A stretch of DNA of 64,000 nucleotides, from contig NZ_MCBX01000006.1 in assembly GCF_001723685.1 (NCBI RefSeq), positions 54,718 to 118,717 on the forward strand, written 5' to 3'. Shown here in pieces: positions 10,875 through 20,731 of the stretch. Origin of the DNA: Candidatus Marithrix sp. Canyon 246 (lineage in GTDB: Bacteria > Pseudomonadota > Gammaproteobacteria > Beggiatoales > Beggiatoaceae). The notes under the pieces are model-generated. The model saw only the letters and a list, made by a program, of their open reading frames with translations, was not told where the DNA came from and searched no databases. How positions within the stretch are numbered: the first letter of the stretch is position 1; each line of letters opens with the position of its first letter. Position numbers and translations under genes: made by a program.

Positions 10875-11021
10875 ATGTTACGCACAAATCCTCTTTTATC
10901 TGTGATATATCCTGTAGGTTGGGCTGACGGCAGGAAGCCCAACAAAGCCCAACAAAGCCCAACAATTTTTCCGCGATTCGTTGGGCTTCCTGTCGTCAGC
11001 CCAACCTACAATGCGTAACAT
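10875..11021. repeat. MITE-like palindrome of the GTAGGTTGGGCTGACG type
   Basis: Outer arms ATGTTACGC (10875-10883) and GCGTAACAT (11013-11021) enclose inner 31-base arms at 10913-10943 and 10980-11010 that pair with one mismatch. The spacer holds three tandem units of AAAGCCCAAC. It is non-coding. The inner motif recurs in shorter form at 22421-22450. Such GTAGGTTGGGCTGACG palindromes are known as dispersed repeats in many proteobacteria. It may also terminate transcription ahead of hrpA. Confidence 0.8.
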
Positions 11022-11150
11022 GATGATTGAATATAATCATAGATTATAATAGACATAATAATATATTATCCATGCTTATATACAATCCCTGTAGTTTTCT
11101 AAATAACAGGTATAATACCAATCAAATTTAACGATCAAATTATACCGAAC

Positions 11151-14100
11151 ATGAATCAAGAACCCCTAAAAACTCTATCGACATTATGCACCGATGTCAT
11201 GCGCTGCGATCAGTTTCGTTTTCAAAAGCGTATTCGTAATCTCAAATCTCGAAAGGATGATATTACTAAGCCTTTTGAAAAATTAATGGCTGATATTGAA
11301 AAATCTTTGAAATTGCGTCAGCGTCGTTTTGCTAATTTACCTCAGCCACAATTTCCTGATGATTTACCTGTAAGTTCTCAGCGTGAAAATATTTCTGATC
11401 TTATTGCTCAGCATCAAGTTGTTATTGTTGCTGGTGAAACCGGTTCAGGTAAAACTACTCAGTTGCCTAAAATTTGTTTATCACTTGAGCGCGGTGTTAC
11501 TGGCATGATTGCTTGTACACAACCGCGTCGTATTGCGGCTCGCGCTGTTGCTAGTCGAGTTGCTAGTGAGCTTGATACATCATTAGGCAATGCAGTAGGT
11601 TATAAAGTACGTTTCAGTGATCGCTTAAGTGCTGATACTTATATTAAATTTATGACTGATGGTATTTTATTGGCTGAAACTCAAGGCGATAGATTTTTAG
11701 ACGCTTATGACACCATCATTATTGATGAAGCCCATGAACGTAGCTTAAACATTGACTTCTTATTAGGCTATTTAAAAAAATTATTACCTAAAAGACCTGA
11801 CTTAAAAGTCATTATTACTTCTGCGACAATTGATACTAAGCGTTTTTCCAAGCATTTCAATAATGCCCCTGTTATTGAAGTCTCAGGGCGCACTTATCCA
11901 GTAGAAGTACGTTATCATCAACGAGATGAAGAAGATGATGACATGGCACAAGCTATCATTGAGGCAGTAGATGAAATAACTTTACGCGATAAACTAGCTG
12001 ATATTTTAATTTTCTTAGCTGGTGAGCGTGAAATTCGTGAAACTGCTGATGCTTTAGCTAAACATCATTTAGTAAATACCGAAGTTGTAGCCTTATATGC
12101 TCGTCTCTCAGCGGCAGAACAAAATCGAGTTTTTAATCCCAATCATCAGCGGCGTATTATTTTAGCAACTAATGTTGCTGAAACTTCTTTGACAGTTCCC
12201 AGAATTAAAGCGGTTATTGATACCGGTTTCGCGCGAATTAGTCGTTATAGTATTCGCAATAAAGTTCAGCGGCTACCAATAGAAAAAATTTCACGCTCAA
12301 GTGCTGATCAACGTAAAGGGCGATGTGGGCGAATTGCTCCCGGTTTATGTATTCGCCTCTATTCTGCCGAAGATTATGATTTACGCCCCCAATTTACTGA
12401 TCCAGAAATTCTCAGAACTTCATTAGCCTCAGTTATTTTACAGATGTTAGCTTTAGGTTTAGGTGATGTCACTAAATTTCCATTTATTGATCCGCCTAGC
12501 TCTAAAATTATTAATGATGGTTTTACTCTATTATTAGAATTAGGCGCGGTAGATGAACAGCGGCGTTTAACTCAAATTGGGCGACAAGTTGCTAAATTAC
12601 CAATTGATCCTAGAATTGCGCGTATGATTTTAGCGGCGACACAGAAAACTTGTTTAAAAGAAATTCTGATTATTGCCAGTGCATTAAGCATTCAAGATCC
12701 TCGTGAACGCCCAATGGATGCCCAACAAGCCGCTGATGTAGCTCAAGAACAATTTAGACACGAGATATCTGATTTTCTAAGTTATTTAAACCTTTGGGAT
12801 TTTTACCATGAGCAATCTAAACACCTATCAAAAAATAAATTAAGACATTTATGCCGTAAACATTTTTTATCCCATACCAGAATGCGCGAATGGATAGATA
12901 TACACAAACAATTAAACTTATTAATCAAAGAATCAGGCTGTAAAATCAATCAAGCTGACGCTGGTTATAATGAAATTCATGAAGCCTTATTGACAGGATT
13001 ATTAGGCAATATTGCCTGTAAAGCTGATTCGGATTATTTAGGCGCACGTCAGATTAAATTAAATATACATCCAAGTTCCAGCTTATTTAAAAAGCAGCCT
13101 AAATGGATTATGGCAAGTGAATTAGTAGAAACTAGCCGCTTATATGCACGTTCAGTCGCAAAAATTAATCCAGAATGGATAGAACCGATAGCACAACATT
13201 TGTGTCAAACTCAGTATTTTGAAGCCCATTGGCAAAAACGCCCTGCCCAAGTTGGAGCTTTTGAAAAAGTCACTTTATATGGTTTAACCATTATAGCAAA
13301 ACGTAAAATCAACTATGGTCCAATTGACCCAAAATATTCACGGGAAATTTTTATTCGTGGAGCCTTAGTTGAAGCAGAATATAATACTAGAGCGGCTTTT
13401 TTCAAACACAATCAAGAATTAATCGCCGATATTGAACGCTTAGAACATAAATCGCGCCGTCAAGATATCCTAGTTGATTCCGAAGACGTTTATGCCTTTT
13501 ACAATAAACATATACCAGAAGGAATTTATAATGGTAAAGCATTTGAAACATGGTTAGCTAAAGCCAATAATCCTAAATTGCTATTTTTAACTCGCGAAGA
13601 TTTAATGCAACATACGGCTGATAATATAACAGCTCATGTATTTCCTGATTATATTCATATAAATAGCATGACATTGCCGCTAAATTATCATTTTGAACCT
13701 AAACATGAAAAAGATGGAGTAACAGTAACAATTCCCCTTGCCTTATTAAATCAACTAAATCCAGCATTTTTTGAATGGTTAGTACCCGGATTATTAGAAG
13801 AAAAAATCATAGCCTTACTGCGTAGCCTACCAAAACAATTAAGAAAATCATTTGTACCAGTGCCAGATGTAGCCAAAGATGCAGTAGATGAATTAAAACT
13901 ACCAACAGTAAGTTTTCGCGAAGGTGGCAGCTATTTAGAATATCCCAAACAATCGCTAATAGAAGCCCTAACCAGATACTGTCACCGCCGGCTTGGCAAA
14001 CCAGTGGAACAGAATATTTGGAACCTAGAAACCCTGCCAACACATTTATTAATGAACTTTCAAATAGTAGAAAACGCAGAAGTGGCAATGGGGCGTGATT

Positions 14101-14978
14101 TAGTAGAATTACAACAAAAATGGGGAACTCATGCCACCGAAAATTCACAACAACAAATAGCAGATACCAGTGGTTTAGAACGCGACAAACTAACAAAATG
14201 GGATTTTGGCGACTTACCAGAACAAGTAACATTACCACTTGAAGGAATAACAGTACAAGGCTATCCAACCCTAATAGATCAAGAAACACATGTAGCCCTG
14301 CGAGTATTAGACAACCCAAACAAAGCGAAACAAGAATTTAGCAACGGCTTACGACGTTTATTCATGTTAAATCTACCGACAAAAAAACTACAAAGACAAA
14401 TGCCGATAGACCATAAATTATGCTTACAATACATGAAAATAGGCAAAAACTGCGAACAATTCAAACAAGACATGCTGATAACAATAATAGACTCACTATT
14501 CCTAACAGAACCATTAGCAAGAACATCAACAGAATTTGAACAACGCCTAGTAACTGGTAAATCAAAAGTAATGCAACTAGCCAGCGAATACGCCCAACAC
14601 CTAGAAAAAGTACTAGAAGAATACCACCAACTAACCCAAAAGCTAAACAAAAGCAAACACCCAAGCACAACAGAAATAAAACAACACCTAAAACACCTAA
14701 TCTACGATGGCTTTATAAAAGACATCCCATTAAGCCAACTAAAACATATTCCCCGCTACCTAAAAGCCATCCAAATACGCCTAACAAGACTAGAACATGA
14801 TCCCCAAAAAGATGCTAGAAAAGCGGCAGAAATAGACAATTTATGGAAAAAATATATCAAATCACCAAAAGTTGAGGTGAAATGGATGCTGGAAGAACTT
14901 AGAGTTTCATTGTTTGCGCCAGAGTTGAAGACGGCTTATCCGGTTTCGGTGCAGAGAGTTGAGAGGATGTTTGGGTGA
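11151..14978 (+). CDS. hrpA: ATP-dependent RNA helicase HrpA (DEAH box)
   Basis: A DEAH/RHA helicase of 1275 residues, close to the roughly 1300 of E. coli HrpA, which acts on structured mRNA and stalled translation. Motifs in order: I GETGSGKTTQ (95-104), II IIDEAHERS (about 188), III SAT (about 224), V ATNVAETSLT (about 342), and VI QRKGRCGRIAPG (about 384). Helicase-associated and OB-fold regions follow, then the HrpA-specific DUF3418 tail ending AYPVSVQRVERMFG. ATG 11151 follows an AT-rich region after the MITE-like repeat. Two partial copies of the 3' part lie downstream: 16909-16958 behind the ATPase/TOPRIM cassette, and 21127-21541. Confidence 0.97.
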   Translation: MNQEPLKTLSTLCTDVMRCDQFRFQKRIRNLKSRKDDITKPFEKLMADIEKSLKLRQRRFANLPQPQFPDDLPVSSQRENISDLIAQHQVVIVAGETGSGKTTQLPKICLSLERGVTGMIACTQPRRIAARAVASRVASELDTSLGNAVGYKVRFSDRLSADTYIKFMTDGILLAETQGDRFLDAYDTIIIDEAHERSLNIDFLLGYLKKLLPKRPDLKVIITSATIDTKRFSKHFNNAPVIEVSGRTYPVEVRYHQRDEEDDDMAQAIIEAVDEITLRDKLADILIFLAGEREIRETADALAKHHLVNTEVVALYARLSAAEQNRVFNPNHQRRIILATNVAETSLTVPRIKAVIDTGFARISRYSIRNKVQRLPIEKISRSSADQRKGRCGRIAPGLCIRLYSAEDYDLRPQFTDPEILRTSLASVILQMLALGLGDVTKFPFIDPPSSKIINDGFTLLLELGAVDEQRRLTQIGRQVAKLPIDPRIARMILAATQKTCLKEILIIASALSIQDPRERPMDAQQAADVAQEQFRHEISDFLSYLNLWDFYHEQSKHLSKNKLRHLCRKHFLSHTRMREWIDIHKQLNLLIKESGCKINQADAGYNEIHEALLTGLLGNIACKADSDYLGARQIKLNIHPSSSLFKKQPKWIMASELVETSRLYARSVAKINPEWIEPIAQHLCQTQYFEAHWQKRPAQVGAFEKVTLYGLTIIAKRKINYGPIDPKYSREIFIRGALVEAEYNTRAAFFKHNQELIADIERLEHKSRRQDILVDSEDVYAFYNKHIPEGIYNGKAFETWLAKANNPKLLFLTREDLMQHTADNITAHVFPDYIHINSMTLPLNYHFEPKHEKDGVTVTIPLALLNQLNPAFFEWLVPGLLEEKIIALLRSLPKQLRKSFVPVPDVAKDAVDELKLPTVSFREGGSYLEYPKQSLIEALTRYCHRRLGKPVEQNIWNLETLPTHLLMNFQIVENAEVAMGRDLVELQQKWGTHATENSQQQIADTSGLERDKLTKWDFGDLPEQVTLPLEGITVQGYPTLIDQETHVALRVLDNPNKAKQEFSNGLRRLFMLNLPTKKLQRQMPIDHKLCLQYMKIGKNCEQFKQDMLITIIDSLFLTEPLARTSTEFEQRLVTGKSKVMQLASEYAQHLEKVLEEYHQLTQKLNKSKHPSTTEIKQHLKHLIYDGFIKDIPLSQLKHIPRYLKAIQIRLTRLEHDPQKDARKAAEIDNLWKKYIKSPKVEVKWMLEELRVSLFAPELKTAYPVSVQRVERMFG

Positions 14979-14999
14979 AAAAAAATTATAGGTATAAAA

Positions 15000-16178
15000 A
15001 TGCTAAAAAAAATTAGAATCCGCTCTTTTAAATCCATAGTGAATCAAGAAATTTCCTTGGGAATGGTAAATGTATTTATTGGCGCAAATGGAAGTGGCAA
15101 AAGTAATATTCTTGAAGCCATAGGCGTTCTATCTGCCGCTGCCGCTGGCAGAGTAGATGATGAAGCCCTACAAAGACGTGGTATTCGCCTTGGTACGCCA
15201 AGATTATATAAATCAGCATTTGAAGAAAAGATACCAGCTAATATCTTTTTTGAAGCTCAAACGGATACCGCCAAATATTCTGTTTCTTTAAACAATCCTT
15301 TAGAAAACCCCAAACCTGCTTGGCAATATCAAACTGAAGAATTGATTTGTAATAATGAAAAAATTGTCAGTAGAGATAGTAATCGTATAAAAAATAAGGA
15401 ACAAGGAGTTGCAGCTTTAAAACTGGTAGAATCAGAAGAAAATTCTCCAGCGGCTGTTTTAATTAACCTATTACGCAATTTTGCCGTCTATACGCCCAAT
15501 ACTCCAATATTACGAGGAATTATTCAAGATCAGCAAACTAGGGAACCCGTTGGTCTTTCAGGAGGAAGGCTTGCCGACGCAGTTAAAGAATTACAAACTA
15601 TCATTTCCACAAACGAATTTATTGAAGATGCCTTTGATGATATTCTTTCTTTGATTGACTGGATTAATTCTTTTGATACCACTTCAAATGTCAACGAAAT
15701 TCTTTCTTCATCTATTGCGAGACCGAAAAATGTTATTCGTTTTAATGACCGGTTTATGAAAGGCAATAATAATCATCTTACTGCTTATGATGCGAGCGAA
15801 GGTGTACTTTATGTCCTGTTCTGTGCTGTACTCGCACTATCACCTAATTCACCGCACTGCCTTGCTATAGATAATTTAGATCAAACACTCAATCCTAGAT
15901 TGGTTCTAAATTTGACTCGTTTCTTATGTAAATGGATTACTGAAGGCGAGGATCAACGTCAGATATTTGTTACTGCACATAATCCAGCGGTACTAGATGG
16001 ACTCAGTTTGCAAGATGACAGAATCAGATTATTCACAGTTGATAGAAATAATCTAGGACATACAGAAATAAATCGAGTCAATATTACACCAGAACTATTA
16101 GAATTAAGTAATAAAAAAGGGTGGCCACTGTCAAGACTATGGGTTATGGGACATATTGGAGGAGTTCCCAATGTCTGA
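15000..16178 (+). CDS. RecF/OLD-like AAA ATPase of an ATPase + TOPRIM pair
   Basis: A 392-residue ATPase starting 21 bases after hrpA. The first strand KIRIRSFKSIVNQEISL and Walker A GANGSGKSN (28-36) are typical of AAA_21/OLD-type ATPases. The Walker B region reads CLAIDNLDQTLNP rather than the usual DEPE, followed by the H-loop region VTAHNPAVLDGL. The Asn/Asp-for-Glu pattern marks a subfamily and may change hydrolysis. The stop overlaps the start of the next gene, so the products are probably co-translated partners. It is inserted between hrpA and a duplicate hrpA 3' end. The probable role is anti-phage defence, by analogy with ATPase/TOPRIM pairs. Confidence 0.8.
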   Translation: MLKKIRIRSFKSIVNQEISLGMVNVFIGANGSGKSNILEAIGVLSAAAAGRVDDEALQRRGIRLGTPRLYKSAFEEKIPANIFFEAQTDTAKYSVSLNNPLENPKPAWQYQTEELICNNEKIVSRDSNRIKNKEQGVAALKLVESEENSPAAVLINLLRNFAVYTPNTPILRGIIQDQQTREPVGLSGGRLADAVKELQTIISTNEFIEDAFDDILSLIDWINSFDTTSNVNEILSSSIARPKNVIRFNDRFMKGNNNHLTAYDASEGVLYVLFCAVLALSPNSPHCLAIDNLDQTLNPRLVLNLTRFLCKWITEGEDQRQIFVTAHNPAVLDGLSLQDDRIRLFTVDRNNLGHTEINRVNITPELLELSNKKGWPLSRLWVMGHIGGVPNV

Positions 16179-16908
16179 TTATAACATTGGAATTGTCGTC
16201 GAAGGTACAACGGATCGTATTGTCATAGAATCTGCTCTTAATAAGATATTAGCGGATCACACTTATATACTAACACAATTACAACCCGAATATCGTGATG
16301 GGTTAAAGAATGGAGGTTTTGGTTATACTGGTAGCGGCTGGGGTGGCGTTTATCAATGGTTCCGGCAAATTGTTAGCATGGATATAACATGGGAGGATAA
16401 TCTATTTTTACAAAAATTTGATTTTATAATCATTCATTTGGATGCAGATGTAGCAGAGAAAAACTATCAAAGTGCCAATATAGAAAATCCGGTCAAAAAT
16501 GACCTACCATGTTTACAACCATGCCCTCCTGCAAGTAATACTATAGAGGTACTTGAACAAGTTGTATTAGGATGGCTAAATTTAACAGAACAACATTCTC
16601 ATCCATTCATAATGTGTATCCCTTCAAAATGCACAGAAGCTTGGGTAGCTATTGCCCTTTATGGGCAAGGCGATAAAAACCTATTGATTGATATAGAATG
16701 TAATTCTAAAATCGAGAATTACCTAGCTCAAAAACCAGCCAAAGAAAGATTAATCCGCAACAGAAGTGGTAAAATGAAAAAGATCACTCAAAAATACTCG
16801 GAAAAATCTGGACAAATAACAAATCAATGGGATTATACTACCCAAAACTGTAATCAGGCTGATATATTTACATTGAGGGTGTACTACAAAATAAAAACAA
16901 ATATTTAA
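16171..16908 (+). CDS. TOPRIM-like (DUF4276/DUF4435-type) effector partner
   Basis: About 245 residues. The TOPRIM signature is visible: Glu11 in IVVEGTTDR and an acidic pair in FIIIHLDADVAEK near residue 95. A SKCTEAWVAIAL segment lies near 155, as in DUF4276-like proteins where it helps line the active site. ATG 16171 is chosen over the upstream in-frame codon because GGAGG lies 7 bases before it; the start overlaps the ATPase stop by 8 bases. With the ATPase it forms a split OLD-like pair, probably an RNA- or DNA-cleaving defence module. The last 20 residues (QADIFTLRVYYKIKTNI) may be a replaced tail, because they run straight into the hrpA remnant. Confidence 0.7.
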   Translation: MSDYNIGIVVEGTTDRIVIESALNKILADHTYILTQLQPEYRDGLKNGGFGYTGSGWGGVYQWFRQIVSMDITWEDNLFLQKFDFIIIHLDADVAEKNYQSANIENPVKNDLPCLQPCPPASNTIEVLEQVVLGWLNLTEQHSHPFIMCIPSKCTEAWVAIALYGQGDKNLLIDIECNSKIENYLAQKPAKERLIRNRSGKMKKITQKYSEKSGQITNQWDYTTQNCNQADIFTLRVYYKIKTNI

Positions 16909-16958
16909 AAACAGCTTATCCAGTATCAGTGCAACGAGTGGATAGGATGTTTGGCTGA
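16909..16958 (+). pseudogene. hrpA 3'-end remnant (diverged copy)
   Basis: Encodes KTAYPVSVQRVDRMFG and a TGA, the same C-terminal peptide as HrpA (14928-14978), but with many synonymous differences. It is followed by a strong terminator hairpin that the intact hrpA lacks. This may be the original end of hrpA, displaced when the ATPase/TOPRIM cassette arrived with its own copy of the hrpA 3' part. Confidence 0.85.
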
Positions 16959-16962
16959 AAAG

Positions 16963-16999
16963 TTTTGAACTGTGATTTAACATTAATCACAGTTCAAAA
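16963..16999. terminator. Strong 15-bp hairpin after the hrpA remnant
   Basis: Perfect 15-bp arms (TTTTGAACTGTGATT and its complement) around TAACATT. The symmetrical A/T ends make it a bidirectional terminator between the rightward remnant and the leftward TRAP genes. A decayed version (AAAAGTTTTGAAC ... ACATTAATCACA) follows the second hrpA remnant at 21541-21590. Confidence 0.85.
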
Positions 17000-17012
17000 T
17001 ACTAATTTATAG

Positions 17013-18848
17013 TTAAGTACTAGACTTGCGTCTATTTACTTGAATATACCCAATAAATATTAATAACAGAATAGCTGGAATAAACATCCATTGTTTAGCT
17101 GGTCTTTGAATTTCTAATTCAATTCTAATAATTTCCCAGTTAAAATCCAATCCCACCAGAAACCCGGACGAAAAAGTGTAAATGCAATTAGCAATAAAGC
17201 CAAAGATTCCCACAATTTACTTTTTATCAACCAATATCCTTGAGTTACAGCAGCAAATAATAACATCGCACTAACAGCACTAAATATGACCAGTAATAGT
17301 TCAAACCAGTTCTCAATATCAATTAACAACAATTGCGTATTGAAAATAAATAAAAACGGCAAAATCGCAGTACGGATATCGTAAATAAAACCTTGAATGC
17401 CGGTTTTAATAGGATCACTCTTAGCAATAGCTGATGCTGCAAAAGCGGCTAAACCTACAGGTGGTGTATCATCAGCCAGAATTCCAAAATAGAAAACAAA
17501 CATATGTACAGCTATAAGCGGTACAATAAGACCATTACTTGCTCCAAGATTGACAATCACTGGTGCCATTAGAGTAGAAACAACAATATAGTTTGCGGTA
17601 GTCGGTAAACCCATACCTAGTATTAGGCAGATAAATGCTGTAAAAATTAGCATTATCATAAGGTTGCCACCTGACATCAATTCGACAAAATCTGTCATTA
17701 CCAAGCCAAGACCAGTTAATGTGACTGCACCAACAATAATACCAGCGGTAGCCGTAGCTACTCCGATACCAACCATGTTTTTTGCGCCCATGATCATGCC
17801 ATCTATAAAATCATCAAAACCTATTTTTATTTCCTGTGTGATATTTGTTTTTCTTTCTTTTTTGAAGAAGACTATTAAGGGTTTGTGAGTAATAACAATA
17901 AAAAATATAAACCTGATTTGACAGTTGATCCTAACTCAGGTAATTTTGTTATTTCTTCCAGAACAATCTCATTATCTAAATCAAAGTCATGTAAGCTAAC
18001 AAAACTTCTGAGATAGAATATCCAGCACGCCTTGGCAATCCTTGCATATTGGCTTTTAAGGCTTCTAAATGAACGATATAAATCAGTGCAATATAAGAAA
18101 TAAGTGCTGGTAAAATAGCATGTTTAATAACTTCCATATAGGAAATACCAACATATTCTACCATGAGAAAAGCAGCCGCTTTAGCAGGACCACCACGCAT
18201 ATGTCCTACTAGGGCAAACGACACTTTTATAAAATAATTACCAGCACCCGCTTTTTCTAAAAAAGCTCCAAACAGTACAAACAAAAATACAAAGCTAGTA
18301 GAAACGCCTAGAGCCACCCCAAAAACACCTTCTGTACTTAACCATTGGTGGCTCATAAGTTTGCTTACACTTGCACCTTTGTGAGATATAACTTCTGGCA
18401 TATAAGGTCCAGCAAAAATATAAGTAAGAAAAACTATTGCCACAATCATTAGTGGCAAGCCTAGACTTCTTCTAGTAGCTTCAAGCAATAATAACAATCC
18501 AGATACTGCAAGTATTAAATCATAAGTAGTTGGTGCGCCTGATCTATTTGACAATTCCTCATAAAACAAAAACAGATAGGCTGCACTAAAAGAAGCTAAT
18601 AAGGCAAAAAACCAATCTTGTAGAGGAATAAAACCTTGAGGCGAAGTTTTTAATGCAGGAAAAAAAGTAAATGCCAGAAAAACAGCAAAAGCTAAATGGA
18701 TAGAACGAGCTTCAGTGTCATTTAAAACAGCAAAACCAAAATAATAAGGAAGAGGAGAAGCATACCATAGTTGGAATAAAGACCAACAAAACGCCACTCC
18801 AATAATTACTTTTGCTAATACTCCATCAAAAGTACGGATATTATTCAT
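17013..18848 (-). pseudogene. TRAP transporter fused 4TM/12TM permease (TAXI type), broken
   Basis: The 5' part (18848 to 17976) encodes membrane segments with the hallmark HMRGGPAKAAAFLMVEYVGI and PALISYIALIYIVHLEA. The middle is shifted into two other frames (LPELGSTVKSGLYFLL near 17900-17945, then ITHKPLIVFFKKERKTN). The 3' part (17797 to 17114) continues with ATATAGIIVGAVTLTGLG, GMGLPTTANYIVV and ADDTPPVGLAAFAA, and a last frame to 17013 holds a final hydrophobic tail. At least two indels plus some missing length make it non-functional. It overlaps the solute-receptor pseudogene by 8 bases, so they formed one uptake operon for a small organic acid or similar anion. Confidence 0.9.
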
Positions 18849-19538
18849 GGTTGTTATTTATTAAGGATAGAAAAAGCAGGATGTAATTTTTTGATGTCTG
18901 GATATCTTTTTCATTACCTTGATACATACCACCCGGAATTGTTGCTGCACGGTAGTAATCAGCATCAACTTTGTTATCACAAAGAGCTTGAGATTGTTCA
19001 GCTGATTTTAGCTCTGATACAAATGTAAAATCGTTTTTATTCCAACCTTGTGCTTTCATCACTACTTCCATCGTTCCGCGTTGACCTGATCCGGGATTAC
19101 CTATATTTACCCGTTTACCTTTCAGATCCTCAAGTTTCTTGATTCCAGAATCAGCACGGGCAATGATTGTGAAAGGCTCTGGATGAACAGAAAATACAGC
19201 TCGTCAATCCTTGAATGGTCCATATTTACTAAATTTGCTAGTACCATTGTACGCATGGTATTGCCAATCAGATTGCACTACACCAAAATCTAATTCTCCA
19301 GCGCGGAGAGTATTCAAATTATAAATTGAACCTCCTGTACTTTCAACTGAACAACGTATATTGTGTTTATCACGACCTTTATTCATTAAACGGCAAATAG
19401 CACCTCCAGTCGGATAATAAACACCAGTTACACCCCAGTTCCAATAGTGATATGCTGAGTTTTATCACCACCGCAAGAAGATACAAACAAGGACGATATA
19501 AATACAACACCTGCAATATGTTTTAATGGTAATTTCAT
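18841..19538 (-). pseudogene. TAXI-family TRAP solute-binding lipoprotein, broken
   Basis: Starts at ATG 19538 with a lipoprotein signal ending FVSSCGG. One base is missing near 19431 (GTGGV becomes GTG followed by a stop). The frame then resumes with [40 protein letters not shown] and [23 protein letters not shown] replaces the Leu of DLRAVFS near 19202. After VNIGNPGSGQRGTMEVVMKA the C-terminal lobe has lost an internal block (CDNKVDADYYRAATIPGG). The gene was the periplasmic receptor of the adjoining broken permease; the whole transporter is dead here. Confidence 0.9.
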
Positions 19539-19604
19539 AATATATTATGTAATTATTTTAAGTAAGTGAAGTAAAAAAAAACTATTAATATCTATTATGT
19601 CTAG

Positions 19605-20726
19605 TTACTGACATAACCCAAGAATTTTTTCTGTCATGGAACAACTCCTTTTATTATTTATAATAGGAGGCTGATGACTTGTACTTGCTTGTAAATTACA
19701 ATCAGCCGTTTGAAAAGCCTCTTTAACATCATCTGAATATTCCCAACCGCCGGGTAATTTAGAATATTCCAATTTTACTTGTTTCCATTTTGGATGTCCT
19801 TTTGATTGTAAAATGTCAAAATTTTTACAGAGTGATCTTGTAAAATTTTTAATTCGTTTTTTTGTCCAACTATTTGTATATTTCTGTGTGATTAGAAAGG
19901 CTTTAACTGCTATGGTAGGTACATCTTGATTCAACAACTTGTAACTCTCTTTATTAATCAAAGCTTTATAGTATGGACCTTTCAAAATACGCTTGTCTTG
20001 ATGATTACTATCATCATATTTTAACAATTTTAGATATTGTTTTGCTTCAGCTTTTAACTGACTAAAGCGCGTTGCGGGTTGCCCTACTACCATAATCCAA
20101 GCATCAGCGGTTTTATCAATAGCAATGGCGCGTAGTGCATCATCAAAGGATGAAAAATAAACGTTTTGTGGTGTAATCTCTTCACCAAACATATAATTAT
20201 ATAAAGCAATTCCCGTCATTGCTGAGCCACCGTTTGCTGATCCAAGCGCAATTCTTTTTCCCTTGAGATCATGAAAATATTCCATATCTGAGTCTGCATG
20301 TGCCAAAATATGCACTTCTTCATTATACAATGGTAGTATCACTCGCAGTGGGCTAATTAAATCAGTTGCATGTTTATCCCCTTTTTTCGCTTTTCCCTTA
20401 TAGTACTCCAGTACATCTGACTGGACTATGGAAAACTTTATGCCGTATTGCCAACGCATTTTTTTGACATTTATGATGGAACCACCTTCCACTGACATAA
20501 GATTTATTCCAGCGTCGGGTGCTACATATTTGGCAAGGCTTTTACCAATCTTATAGTAAGTAAATTTTTTATTACCAGTGGCAATACAATATCCCCTTGG
20601 ATGGTTTTCACAACTGCAAGGTATCTTGGCTGGGTTTGGACAAACTGCATAGCTAGATTGTGGAAGTCCTATAATTCCTAAAAGGACAATAACTAGTATA
20701 ATTTGCTTCTTTAATTTATGTATCAT
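19605..20726 (-). CDS. TAXI-family TRAP-like periplasmic solute-binding protein
   Basis: A 373-residue secreted protein with a classical signal peptide (hydrophobic ILVIVLLGIIGL, cleavage near SSYA). The body follows the TAXI/NMT1 fold: SLAKYVAPDAGINLMSVEGG, KFSIVQSDVLEYY, HADSDMEYFHDLKGKRIALG, and SANGGSAMTGIALYNYM. It is diverged from the neighbouring receptor pseudogene, carries extra cysteines near both ends, and is intact. It is probably transcribed with the small membrane protein upstream, since 5 bases separate them. Without an intact TRAP permease beside it, it may work with a remote permease or as a sensor. Confidence 0.8.
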   Translation of the reverse strand: MIHKLKKQIILVIVLLGIIGLPQSSYAVCPNPAKIPCSCENHPRGYCIATGNKKFTYYKIGKSLAKYVAPDAGINLMSVEGGSIINVKKMRWQYGIKFSIVQSDVLEYYKGKAKKGDKHATDLISPLRVILPLYNEEVHILAHADSDMEYFHDLKGKRIALGSANGGSAMTGIALYNYMFGEEITPQNVYFSSFDDALRAIAIDKTADAWIMVVGQPATRFSQLKAEAKQYLKLLKYDDSNHQDKRILKGPYYKALINKESYKLLNQDVPTIAVKAFLITQKYTNSWTKKRIKNFTRSLCKNFDILQSKGHPKWKQVKLEYSKLPGGWEYSDDVKEAFQTADCNLQASTSHQPPIINNKRSCSMTEKILGLCQ

Positions 20727-20731
20727 AGATG

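Noticed and set aside
10938..10965. AAAGCCCAAC tandem units as a CRISPR-like array
   Set aside because: Units are 10 bases, directly adjacent, without spacers, and lie within a palindromic element. No cas genes are present.
11022..11150. tRNA or small RNA gene between the palindrome and hrpA
   Set aside because: No cloverleaf, no CCA end, and the sequence is simple AT-rich DNA.
13807..14668. Several long open frames antisense to hrpA
   Set aside because: Leu/Val/Cys-rich translations caused by the codon bias of hrpA's 3' part. The same shadow reappears opposite the hrpA fragment at 21119-21349, which shows it follows the sequence and not a gene.
19202..19204. TGA inside the TAXI receptor gene and another in the NACHT-HEAT tail as possible recoding (selenocysteine or TGA = Trp)
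   Set aside because: Expected residues differ (Leu in one, Trp in the other), no SECIS-like hairpin is evident, and both genes carry further frameshifts or deletions.
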